64,000 nt of DNA from Certhia americana (taxonomy: Eukaryota > Chordata > Aves > Passeriformes > Certhiidae), in contig CM031858.1 of assembly GCA_018697195.1 (NCBI GenBank), positions 129,174,593-129,238,592 on the forward strand. The letters are read 5' to 3'. The first letter of the stretch is position 1, and every line of letters starts with the position of its first letter. The notes under the pieces are model-generated. The model was not told the DNA's origin and made no database searches. It worked only from the letters and a program-made list of their open reading frames with translations. Both the position numbers and the translations under genes were made by a program. Positions 50,210-62,200 of the stretch are shown piece by piece.

Positions 50210-51584
50210 AAACAAGAAAGCCTTTCACAGCTGAACAGGACCAACATGGGCACAAACACTTCCAGAGGCAGCTGAGCCACTTTATTCTCCAGCAGTAATC
50301 TCATCTATGGGACCCTCCAATAAAACCTAGAATTCCTGTTTTTTTCTTTAACATAAGGTCTTTTTTGTAGCAGTTCACAATAAAAAAATGATGGCCATTT
50401 CCTTTTGATTGAACACTACAACACCAAAAAGCATTGATGGAGCTCATAAAGCTCCAGTATTTCAGAGCAAATACCTTGGTCCATTTTCAAAGTTTGACTG
50501 CAAGAGTCATATGAAAGGGTTACTGGAAGTACAGCAGGCTACAGTGGTGAGAACTATTGAATTGTAAAATTATTTTATCTTTTCAAGCCTGATAAGATTT
50601 GTGGCTTCATTCAAAGTTTCATTTCTAGCCCCTTGCATTGGGTCAAAATTCAGGGGACACAAGGCACTTTCCTGTGTGCCAGGCGCATCCCAGGGTTCTC
50701 TGAGGAGCACCAAAGGGTGGTTCCAATTCAGCAAGAAGTTTCAGCTTGAAAAAAAAGTATTTTTTCAGTTTGCTCCCTTTTCCTGATGCAGGTTTCTTTT
50801 CATCCTTATATTCGTCACAAATCCACAAAACCCCCACCCATTTCTGAGAGCAGTAGACTACTTAGTTTTCCATGGAAATTTTGATAATACAATTGTACAA
50901 GTATTGCAAATGGCCAGCTCCTTTTTTTTCATATGATTATGAATCAAGCATCTTCTTTTCAAGTGTGATAAGCATGGAAACAGACATCAGTAAATCAATC
51001 TGGACATATTAAAGGGTAAATCTTATTTATTCAAATATTACCTCTTTTCTCTGTGTCCGTCTTCTGGCGGACTGAAAGATTAAAAAATAAAATCACATAT
51101 CTAAAAAAGGCGAGTTGTTTTAAAGCTTGAGATTTTTTTTTTCATGTCTCTCCAGGTGTCTGGATTGAGCAGAGGTTTAGATTTTGCCTCAGAACTGTTG
51201 TAAAAAGTTAATTTAAGTGAACTGCTATATTCATGAACAAAGAGACTTTTTACACTCAGTGACGTGGGTCATTAATTGGACATCTCATTCATCACAGACC
51301 CTTACCAGAGAAAACAAAGAACAAGAACAAAAACTGGACCCTGGCTTTCCAAAAAAAAAAAAAAAAAATTTAAGGAACCTGCATTTAATCAAGACATGCA
51401 AAACAATCTCCAGATACTGTCTGGCAACAAATTTAGGATTTGCAGAGCTGAAGTGTTCATTTGCTTGGCTATAAATATTATGTTGATGAAAGACAGTCCT
51501 AACTCCGTCTTCCACCACTTCACTTCTGATAGGGAAGTTAAGGTTTTATGTGTTTGCTTAGAAACCCATTAGATCTAACCTTTC
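50210..51584. other. gene-free AT-rich sequence
   Basis: No supported gene or recognised element. An A18 tract lies at 51351-51368. Overlapping frames here are short and unrecognised. Confidence 0.5.
51351..51368. repeat. poly(A)18
   Basis: Eighteen A residues with no recognisable retroelement body on the left, so it is not assignable as a retrocopy tail. It lies about 220 bp before an old CR1 fragment but is not part of it. Confidence 0.85.
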
Positions 51585-51960
51585 CAGGAGAATTACAAAG
51601 GGAAATGATAAATGACCATGTATCAGTTCAGGGGAGGAAGAGTTTTCATCTGGGGTACTGCAGGGGTAAGTACTCAGTCTAGGCATATTTGATGTTATCA
51701 TTCATGATGTAGCATATAAATGAAAATCAAAGATTACACTAAGGCGGGAGGAACTGCTAATGCTAGAGATGAGAAAAAATTTAATATGACATCAAGCGGT
51801 TAGGAAGAAGAGCAAGAAAATAAGATTTAGAGTGAAAAATTGCAAGATATACCTGTGAGAAAACACTTCAATGTGAGATTTAGTGGAAGGGAAAAAGCAA
51901 TAATGCAAGGGCTGAAGTTGAGCAGAATGTTAGACATACACTTGCAACAGGGAAAGACAA
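51585..51960 (+). mobile_element. ancient CR1-type LINE fragment (reverse transcriptase core)
   Basis: On the plus strand the frame at 51646-51666 reads SSGVLQG, corresponding to the conserved SSGVPQGSVLGP loop of CR1 reverse transcriptase. Downstream, gattacactaaggcgggag and gaactgctaatgctagagat correspond to the DNA for ADDTKLGGVANTLEDR. A frame near 51868-51910 (NVRFSGREKAIMQG) corresponds to MKFNRDKCKVLHLG. Frameshifts and stops throughout show an old, dead copy. Weak resemblance may continue to about 52290, where AAGAATTTGGGGTT is like the EKDLGV coding text. Confidence 0.7.
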
Positions 51961-54225
51961 CAACAACAAAAGCCAGACGAGCTGTTATGCTTTCACAGAC
52001 CTTCGCTCACAACTGTGGAATTAGTAAACCTTTTACATATGAATTGGTAGCAAAAAGACATTTAGAGAAAGGACATGGTCTGTGTGTGAGCAGAGTTTCG
52101 TATAACCTAGTCAGAGGTTGCTGACTCTTGCTGCCTATTAGGTTCAGCAGCATCTTGGCAGAAAGATTTTCAGCTACCTATGCAAGCCTTGCCTCAGATG
52201 TCTCTGTGAGCACAAGTGTGAAAAAGAATTTGGGGTTAAATTTTTGCACAATGGCCTCCCTACTTCACTGCAGAATTTAACCATCAGTAAACATGGAAGA
52301 GAAAAATACTGAGCTGCATAGGAATAAAAACATCACAGATACAGTCTGTTCTGTGGACTTAGCACAGCATGGGTGGTGCTAATTATTACTTTTTATTTGA
52401 GCATCTATATTGGGCTAAAACAATATCCTTGCATTTGAACACTATCAAACTGCAGTATTTGGTGGTGGAGTTTGAATATTATTTTGAATGCTTCTTGGGA
52501 AAATATACAGCAATACAATAAAGCTTTATACAGAATTTTATTATGTAAAGCATAACACCTTCTGAAAGAAACATCACACAACAGAGAACAATAAATAACA
52601 AAAAAACCCCCCAGGAATCAGAGAAAAATAGTGCAAACCCATCTTTTAATTGGTGACAAAAAATGTATAAAAATCACTATTGCATATATTTGCTAAAATC
52701 TATGCATATGCAGAGCAGAATATTTAGCATACACATGACATTTTATCCTCCATAGGATTAGTAGCTCCTATTAAAAAAAAAAAAATCCCATGAAAAATAA
52801 TTTTTCTCTACTCAAATATAAATTTTCACACTTTGTTTAAAACTTTCCATACTAAACTCCTGGTCGTGTTTTACACTATGTTACCTGTTTAATAACTGCT
52901 CACAATCAACCTGGGAGAATAACACCAATTTATCAGGAACTGGGCTGAGCTCTGAAAGATTATCAGAGAACACTATAAAAGTGCTGCTGTTTGCAAGAGA
53001 CCACTAGGAACAGTATGTTATGCCCTGTAAAGCAGCCAGGGAAGTTTTATTAAGGTCAGATGGCATTTGAAGACAGAATCGTGAAGAAACATATTAAAAA
53101 AGGCTTTTATAGAATGGTCTTGTTGTGAAAACACCTTAGGGACTTAAGTGCATGCATACATATGTTACTTGATTTTATTGCCATGACTTCATGTACAGTC
53201 ACACAGTTTTACCAGTCAAAAGGTTTTCTTTCTTATCACTGCTCTCCCAAGACTTAACTGTGCCCAGTATGGAACTCTGTTTCCTACAGCATGAAAATAA
53301 ATTCAGCTTTTGTCAATCTCACTGAATATTAAAAAAAAAAACCCAACAAAACCAGATCAAAGAGTAAAGACTTAAAATACAGATTTAAAAAAATGTACAA
53401 AATGCATTATTTTATGATTAATTCATTATCAGGATGTTAAGACAGGAATGCATTTGAATTGATGTCCCTTTGAAGACAAAGTCTGTCTTAGTCTCCAAGG
53501 AACTAAGAGAGCAAAACCAGGGAACCAAGTTTTAGTGCAGCAGGACCAGGAAGGGGAAAGTAATACAGAGCAGTACATCAGCACAGTCCTGCTTCAGAGC
53601 TCCTCTCCCAAGGAAACAGCTATTGATTCTGCAGTCAGAGGTAGCCTTGCAGGAGGTAAACAATCCTATTGGTGAAGTCTTGAGTCAGACCTTCCCCCCT
53701 TTTTAGGTACATTGAGTAGCAATTTTTTAAAGCTGGTTTAAAAACATGCATGTAAATGAAAATGTGAAGACAAAACCCATTCTGTAGGGTGTTTTCTAAC
53801 TTAAAAGCTGTACTTCTCACTTAGCTACTGTCCAAAGAATTGTGATAGTTGCACCATTTTTTACATTCATTAGATTGAGATACCAAGTTATTCCTTAAAA
53901 TTGCCTTGACTGTGCTAAGGAGTTCTGGATTTTTAAGGAGCAGTGCACTATAGAACTATTCCAGTTACCAGAGTAATTTTACACTGATTCTCTGCATCTT
54001 CAAATTTCCTTTATGAAGTACAGTCAACAATACTGGAGTGACATATCCAGCATTAATCACAGTTTTGTCATCAATATAGTAACATTGTCTCTAAGTTCCT
54101 ATACCCCAAAGTGGCTTTACATCATGCTGTTATTTCATGCAGATCTGGCTGTTTATACTAATATCCCCTCCATCTTTACTAGTCCTAGAGGACATGTTTG
54201 CGGGAGAAAATCCTATTTTAAGATT
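51961..54225. other. AT-rich sequence, first part possibly CR1-derived
   Basis: No supported gene. The first 300 bp may be the worn continuation of the CR1 fragment to the left. Homopolymers A13 (52773-52785) and A11 followed by CCCAACAAAACC (53331-53352) are present. Nothing else is recognised. Confidence 0.45.
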
Positions 54226-54780
54226 GGTTTCTTTGTTCCTAGAAGCATGACCTGACATTCACTTGTGTTACAATAAGCTCTTTTTTCCAGCATATCTTAT
54301 CAGTCCCTGTCGTTATTTTCTATTTACATTTTATTTTTTAACCATTTGCTAATGTTACCAGCAATGCTTTTATACTGTTTTTCCTACCACCACCAAGGAC
54401 AGTATATGTAGACAGAGAATAAATCCCAGAGGGACCCACTAGAAACCTCTTGTCAGACAATGATTTCAGTTTACAATTGCCTTTTTACATTCTGTTGGTA
54501 ACTAGGCTTAGCCTGTACAACATTTGCTGTATGTATCAAATATACTGTATTGTACCAAAATACTGTGGGAGACTAGATTCTTTATGGGTATGTGTTATTT
54601 CAGCACACTTTTCTTATCAATCCACTTTGTGAATTTAACAATACAATTTTTAACAGAACTATTTTCATGCAAGCTGTGCTGAATGTTATTAATAATTACA
54701 TTTTAATTTTTTTTTATTATTATTTTTATCTGGATTGCCTGGATCAACATTTTCTAGGTCATGCTATTTACCTTCTTGAC
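54226..54780 (-). mobile_element. ancient CR1/L3-type LINE fragment (reverse transcriptase core, antisense)
   Basis: The plus strand carries the antisense of the SSGVPQGS loop (aatcccagagggacccactaga at about 54422-54442). To the right of it follow worn versions of antisense text for the DTVSHD segment (ctgtgggagact near 54562) and for adjoining upstream motifs (ctttcttatcaatccactttgtg; ...catgcaagctgtgctgaatgttattaataattac). The order is correct for a minus-strand CR1. To the left, catgacctgacattcacttgtgtta resembles the antisense of the KCKVLHLG region. Every frame is broken. Limits are approximate. Confidence 0.6.
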
Positions 54781-55028
54781 AGTAAATGAAAAACAAATAA
54801 AAGAAACTAAATGCACAAGCAGAGAAAGATACTAGATAAAGACAAGATGTAAGAATTTACATTTTAGACTTTTTTTAAATTATCATTATAATGAGATGTT
54901 CAATTTCATTAACTGGCAAGACTTTATCATATGAGTTTAGTACTATAGCATTTTATGTACAAGTAAAAATAAGATTTATATTTTCATTTAGTTTTTTTTG
55001 TTGCTGTTGGGAAGAATTTAATATGTGT

Positions 55029-55072
55029 GTACATATATTATTTAAGTAAAGTACATATATTATTTAAGTAGA
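55029..55072. repeat. 22-bp tandem duplication
   Basis: GTACATATATTATTTAAGTA followed by AA is repeated immediately as the same 20-mer followed by GA. Only one base differs between the copies (55049 A versus 55071 G). This implies a recent replication-slippage duplication. Confidence 0.92.
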
Positions 55073-56400
55073 ATTAGAACATAGCACACATCTAACATCC
55101 ATGTTCTTTAAATATATTTATTCTATTGGAAGATAGAGACTGACAGTATTTGCCAGATGACAATCTTTACACATGATTTGTTCATGTTACTTTGGACAGA
55201 ACTAAAAAATTCAACTATGGTACACAAAAGAGCATTCAAAATATCTTTGTTTTTTATTAAGTATTACTATTTGCCTGTGCTGGGCACCATGAAAGAAGAA
55301 GAAGTTGTTAGGAGCATTTTTTTTTCTTATCTTAAAATACATGTGATTTAGGAAGTGTTGTTTGTGATTAATAAGTGTACAGCATTGAGAAACTTCTTTA
55401 TGCTTCATCACCTAAGCAGGACTGTCATCTTTGACTTCTTTTGGATCTCTGCAGTCTTGAGATGGTTGCAAATCCCTCAAGAGTGTCATAACTCTGAACT
55501 GTGAGTATTTGACGATTTTGTAGGAAATGCTCACAAGTACAGAGTGATTTACAGCAGCACTGCTGTAAGAATACAGCTGATTGAATAACAGCAAATATAT
55601 CCTGGCAAGGAATTATTAGAAGGAAAAATTTATACATAATGAACAGAACATATGAATAGGACAACTTTTAAACAGTACTATTGAAAATAAAAAAAGGAAA
55701 TATTTTAAAATATTTGTAAAATGGAAATAATGGAAATTAGCATTTTTTAATTTCCTCGTAAGAAATTCTAAAAGCAAATTTTGTACAAATATAAAGTTGG
55801 TTGACAGTGTTGTCATTATGCTACACAGTTATAATGCAAGAAAATCTATTATCACTTCTTTAGGTTAGTCACTGAATTTCTTACTGTTTTAAAAGACCAT
55901 CAAGAGAAAAAAACCTGCAAACCTTGGAGAAAAAAAAGCAGTCTGAAGCAAACAGAATCTTTTTCTATTGTTTTCAATACACTCCAGAAGCAAACTTGGT
56001 TGACCTTCATATTAGGACTTGCTTTCTTTTCACTCCATTATTTTCAGACGCATTTCAGATCTCCACAGATTCAGCTGCAGGGTCCCAGGTATGCATGCCC
56101 TCACCAAAGTCACAAATTTTGCTTGGTGCAGGACTGAAGGGAGATCTTGGTGCAGGAAACTCACCCATGCCTCTTTTGGCACTGCAACAGACTCAGAAAC
56201 TAAAGTTTCAGATAAAGTTTACATCAAAATCCACAGACAGCAGAAATACATTGATGGTATTTTGGACCAAAGCAAGTGGTTCTGCTGCTTTTTTTTAGTG
56301 TTATATGAGACATTGTTGAAAGTTAAACATGAGTATTAAACATGCTTGCAGTTCCAAGGATTCTTACAAGATTGTTTCAGAAATTTGCATTTTTCGAATT

Positions 56401-56425
56401 CACCATTCTATCACCATTCTGTCAC
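56401..56425. repeat. 11-bp tandem duplication
   Basis: CACCATTCTAT is followed by CACCATTCTGT and then CAC. It is a small slippage duplication. Confidence 0.85.
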
Positions 56426-59199
56426 AAGACACAAGCTGGGACAGAATGACAGAAATGTATTAAGGTGAACTACTTTTAATGGGATTTGGGTTCCAAAAAA
56501 TGTTTGGAAATCTTAGTCAGTATTCTTTGCATTAGGAGCAAATGGTCCTAGTATTTTGGAAAGAAGTGACATTTACTCAAATGTTTATTCCCAGCGACCA
56601 TTCAGACAGCACACTAGAGTTTGCAATATCATACACAGCTGAAAAAAGATCAATCAATCCATAAAACTTTATGTCTTAGTGCTTTCTGAAAGGCTTTATA
56701 GTATGGTGTAGATTCAAATACAGAATGCAAAGATGTTATATCCCAGAAAGTTTATTCCCAAGTCAGAAGTTAAAATATGTTTATAGTGCCAGTGGGCATT
56801 GAAAAAAGATGAATGCAATCAAAAGCTCTAAAGGTTTTTCCCTGTTATTTTTATTATTAATACTGTATCTAAAGCAAAGACTAGAGAAAAGTGTGAGAGG
56901 AAAAAATACCAGCTGCTGGATCATTTTGGAAGCTGATCAGACATTTCCAATTTTGTTGTGCCTTTTTTTTCCCCCTTTCCTTTCAACATAAAACATTGCA
57001 AAACATTGCAATTGTAAAGAACGAAGTGAAGGGAAGATAATCCCAGCCACCCAGAAACAATGCCCTAGATCCCATAGGAAGATCATGGAAGGAGGGAGGG
57101 AGAAGTATACCTCTGAGATATATAGCTTGTGTTTTTAAAAGCAGTGCTAAAAAGAAAAGGACAAGAGGCTCAGGAACAATGAAATTATGACAATCCAGCT
57201 TGGCCTTTCTCTACATATTCAGATACTACTTAGAGGCACAACAGCATCTACTTCATCTGCCAGCTGAAGTGTATCATGTTACATAGTAGTTACAGCTCAA
57301 AATATAAATTAATTTCAAGGTCTCATGATCTGGACAATTTGCAAAGAGCTCTCCACCACCAGCTGAGTTACACGGGGATGTCAAGGCTTCACGTCATAAT
57401 TATTACAGTTCCAGTGCCCAAACAAGCCAGGTGCTTCTTCAGAAGAAATAAGCATAAAACCTAGGCCAGACAGACATGGGAGATTTGGGAAACAGAGAAA
57501 ACATACCTGCATTTTGTCTTGGTTTTTGATGACTTTATCAACAATAATGTCTGTTTGTTTCAGGGGGATCTTTATCAGCATTTGGCAGTCAGAATCTGTG
57601 GGGCCTCTCAGGGTGAGGATTTAAGGCAGCAATGGGGGTCTCAGGTTCCCTTTGCTTTCTGGGGCTGGAGGCCTGCCACCCATTCCAGGAGAAGACCATC
57701 TACCTTGGACTGCAGCCATCCAAGGGCAAAATACTTCACTCCTTGCTGGTGACACAGTTTCATTTCATGTTCCATTGTTTCAGTGGGAAATAAAGATAAT
57801 TGCTATGGCAAGTGCCCGTTTCTGAGTGCATCTCAGGGGGATCTCATCATCATCTCGCAGGGCTCTTGTCTCTCTCTGTCCGCACTGTTGTTTGAAACTG
57901 TCCTCAAAGAGGGGACAGACAGAGGTGAGAAACCACTGCCACCTACAGAAATAGTTAACTGAGTCACAAGCTCATTTTTACAAAAGGTTTTGCTTGAAAA
58001 GAGCTGCATGGCTCAGTCCTTCAGCAAATTCAGGAAGATTTCTGAAGGAAAACTGCTTAATTCAAAGCTTTGTGGCAGGAATTAACCCATCAGCTCCTCA
58101 ACCATCTCTAAGTAGGTACCAAAGGAGCTATAAAGACAAAAATTCCATAGGGCATTGTGCTAAAAGTGCAGGAGACAGATGAGCTTTTGCATTTTGACTC
58201 AGCTTGTGCCTTCAGAGATGCGAGCAAATCTTTCAATCTCTGTGCTTTTATTCTTATATCTTGAAAGGTTTTTCTCTGGTCAGACTGGTTTTCAGGAAGA
58301 CAGTGTCTCTCAGCACTCACTGATTACGATGTTACCAGAAATTTGCATTAGCTAGAATTCCACGCCAAGACCTATACACTTCTTTGGCAATAGACCTGAT
58401 AGATATAATAATTTATATTATGTTAATAAATACCAAAACATGTGGAAATAAAAAACATATATTTGATGAAACAGAAAGGAATCATCTATATTTGCTAAAA
58501 TATGTACAGTCTTTCTCTCTAACTTCTGATTTTCTTTCTCTGTTAAGCATTTTGTGAGGAAATGTATTATAATCAGATCAATATTATTATTCCATTCACA
58601 TTTTTCAAGGGTTAATAAACTTTATTTTTTCATTTTGCAAATCAACAAAATAAAACTGATTTATAAAATCTTTCAGATTAAAAGATAAGGATGCTCAGCT
58701 TCACAAAAACATTTGGTCAGTTGATCTAACATTAACAATTATGTTTAAGAAACAATTTAACAGCTACAAAACACAACCTTGTAAGCATTAGGCATAACTA
58801 TTACATATTCCTATTATAATTAATTTCCAAATAAAATATTGCATTTTTCTTATGCATGATAAAAATAAATAATAAATTGTATTCTTTAACAAAACAAGGT
58901 ATCACAAATACGAGTGAAAGACGGAGGTCTCAGGGTTTATCCACAAAATTAGGGCTGAAAACTTTCTGACAATAAAATCAACTGCAGTTACTTAATTGGA
59001 ACAGAAGTTTGAAAAGAGATTGCTTGTATTAATATTTTTGTATTATAAAATAAAAATATTACTGGACAACAGCGACTTTTAAATAATTGCATCTGAGTTG
59101 GGGCCAAGGGCTCCAAAAGTCTACTTTAGGAAGAAAGGCAAGTTAATTATTGACCCCAGTGTTCCTTTCTTCCCCCTGAGAAAAGTCTGAAATGAAACA

Positions 59200-59213
59200 C
59201 CACACACACACAC
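59200..59213. repeat. (CA)n microsatellite
   Basis: Seven CA-type units with no other feature attached. Confidence 0.85.
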
Positions 59214-62200
59214 CCATACAAACAAATCTAAAAAAAAATTAGAATCTAATATACTTCAAGAGAATTGATTTGAATAAAATGACTGCAACCTTTAAAACTG
59301 AAAAATATAGCAAATCAACCCTTGAATTTTCTTTCATGTAGTTTAGAGCGCTTTTCCTAGGATGTGAAGTTATGCTGATGGGTGTAATTTCCCAGGGAAA
59401 GCCCTGGCCCTAATCCATCCCCTGGAAGACATTAATCCTCCACAAATTCTCAGCCCTTCTCTCCAATGGCTCAGCCATTGCCTTGGACAATGGTCCAAGC
59501 ACTGCAGACTGGATTCCATCAAGCTCAAAGAATGCAGAAAACAGAGTTGTAATCTACAGTTTTCCTACAGAAGTGATAGAGGGTAAAAAAAGAGTTGGAC
59601 AAAATGTTTTATGAGGTAAATATTCTAAGGCATGATAGGATTCAGCTAAAACAAAAGCTGTGTCCCAATATGTACAGAAATATAGCAATAAAGAAGGACT
59701 TCTAAAAAATATATTTCAACTCCTAAAATGCATATGATAATTAATTTTTCATTATAACAAAGAATAGAAAAAGAAATTCAGGAAAGTAGGTAAACATCGA
59801 ATTACAATAATGTAGAGGGAAATTGTTAAGTGTAGAAGGTTTTCCATGATTTAGCTTACAAGACTTTCATATTGCTGTGTTTTTGCCGATCTTGTCTGTG
59901 AAAATATTCGTAGCTGGCCCTTCTATGTTGAGAATGAGTAATTTCCATCCAGACAAATATTTATTTTAACTCAAGGAGATGTTGCTTTGGTTTCTTTAAT
60001 TAACCAGAAATCCCTAATACCAATTGCAGAATGTTCAGTTTCATAGGATACCCTGTGGAGCCTGATTCGATCAATAGCCCTTGCCTTACCCAGTAAAAAA
60101 GTAGGAGCTCCATGCCTGGCATTGTGTCCTTACATTGTAAGAGTTTCATACCTTTATGAAATCCCATCTCACCTACTGCATGGGGCAGAACTTCACCTTT
60201 AGGTGGGGATCAAATCTGCCCTTTTGTGCATCTCTATGTGAACTATGTTTTATGTTAAGAAAGTATTTGTGGAAAGCAAAACAAGAAGTGATGTGAATCC
60301 ACCTGCTGTATGAGAAAGCTGCCTCCGGTGTTCATGCTGCATACTGAGACAGCTATCAAGGATGTTTTGTAGAAAAATCCAACCAAAACCTCTTGAACTG
60401 GCTGGCCTGTGACAGTGGCAATGCCATGCCACCTGTGCATAGTCTGAGACATGTATGTCTGACCACTGGAAGGGTTCCTTATGTGTGTTGTGATGCTTTC
60501 TACAGGCTCTCAGAGATGTGCATATGATTCATGTGGAACCTTAGCACAACTGCTGGGGATATCTCCATATATCAGCCTCATTCACAAAGCAGTTTCAAAC
60601 ACAGTAGCCCATTTAGACCTCCCTCAATTAAATGATTTTCACTAAGTATTTACCAAACATGTAAATTCAGAGAATCCAATGAAAAAACCAAGCCCTGCAG
60701 GCAATTACCAAACTTTCCACTGGTTTATAAATAAGTTTACAACAACAGTTCCCAAACTATAATCCACATCCAGACAGTGATCTGATGATCTGCTCCTCAG
60801 AGTGATTCCAATTTTGTCCTGTTTTTAAGTAAGGGTGGAGGACAATTGATGTGGTCTTGGCATGGGTCTGGGAGCCCTCCACTCCTGCTCTCCCACAAGA
60901 ACAGTCCCCCTGTCTGAGCTGATAAATGGATCTAAGGGACTCACACCAGAACACAATGCTGGGTTTCATCTCAGGAAGATGTTTTCCAGAGACCTGAGGG
61001 ATGTGTCTCCTCCAAATTTGGCTGGCACTTGCATGCCTGTACACCCTGGCTGAACTGCAAATGGTAACGTCTTGATGGAACACACTGACAGGGAAAGCCG
61101 GCAGCAGTGGTTTGACCTGGCTCACTCACAACATAAAAATTCATAATCATCTCAGAGCATGTGGAATCCAACAAATCATCTCCAGAGTTAAAATGTCTAA
61201 GAAGGCATTATGGACGTTATAAACAAATTACCAGACATAATCAGCCAGATCATCAGCTGGTAGAAGTTGGCAGAAATCCACTGTAGCAACATAAGTTTTG
61301 TAAAACTAACCTGAATTACACCATCTGAAAGACTTAGTTTATTTTTTCTGCCATTGTGCACATGGAATAACCTGGGTAATTAAGCCTTTCTTGCTTTGGG
61401 TTTTGGGGGATTTTTTACTTTTGATTTTTGTATGAATCTTGTCTTTATATACACATGCATGCAAATAAATTAAAGGGTCAACTCTGTTCCATCTGCTTTA
61501 CAGCAAACCATTTGTTGCTCTTTAAATGACAGCTGCTTGGCCCAGGAACAAACTTGGCTGCCACTGTGCAACACCCATGTGTGCTGCTGGCACAGCAGCT
61601 CAATCCCCCAGCTCCACCTCACCCGCTCCTGGCCAGCCTGTGCCCTGCCCCAGCACCTCACCGGCCCTGCTCAGGAGGCAACAACACTCAGGTGTCACTG
61701 TAGAGCCCCCTTGAACAGGAAACATTTCCCCCTCTTGTCCCTCTTGTCCATATTTTCCATGTTATTATAGCAAGGGCAGGAGGTCCTGGTCTGCAGCCAT
61801 GCTTATGTTCCAAAATAAGAATAGCATAAGGATTGTCTTAACATGTCTAGGACTAGCTCATAATTTCAGATTTAGGAAACTCTAAAAGCTCTACAGAATT
61901 GTAGCAATGATGCCCACAATAGGGGGCTTATCAAATTTCTGCATTAGGAGCTTGCCATTAAGTTTTATTAATTAAAATTATCTGCTCTCACCCTCTTGAA
62001 TTAATAAAATGTGGCTGGCATTCATTGCAATATTACAGGCCATGGCTGTTCTGAAAATACAGTTGCTAGGATACCTTCATAATTTCATCCTCACGTTATA
62101 CTGGTCCTTCAATTAATGAAGAAATATTCAAGTTACTTCTCAGCACTTCTATGCACGTGTTTGACCTGTGCATTCACCCTTCCTGTGTGACTCTTCTCCA

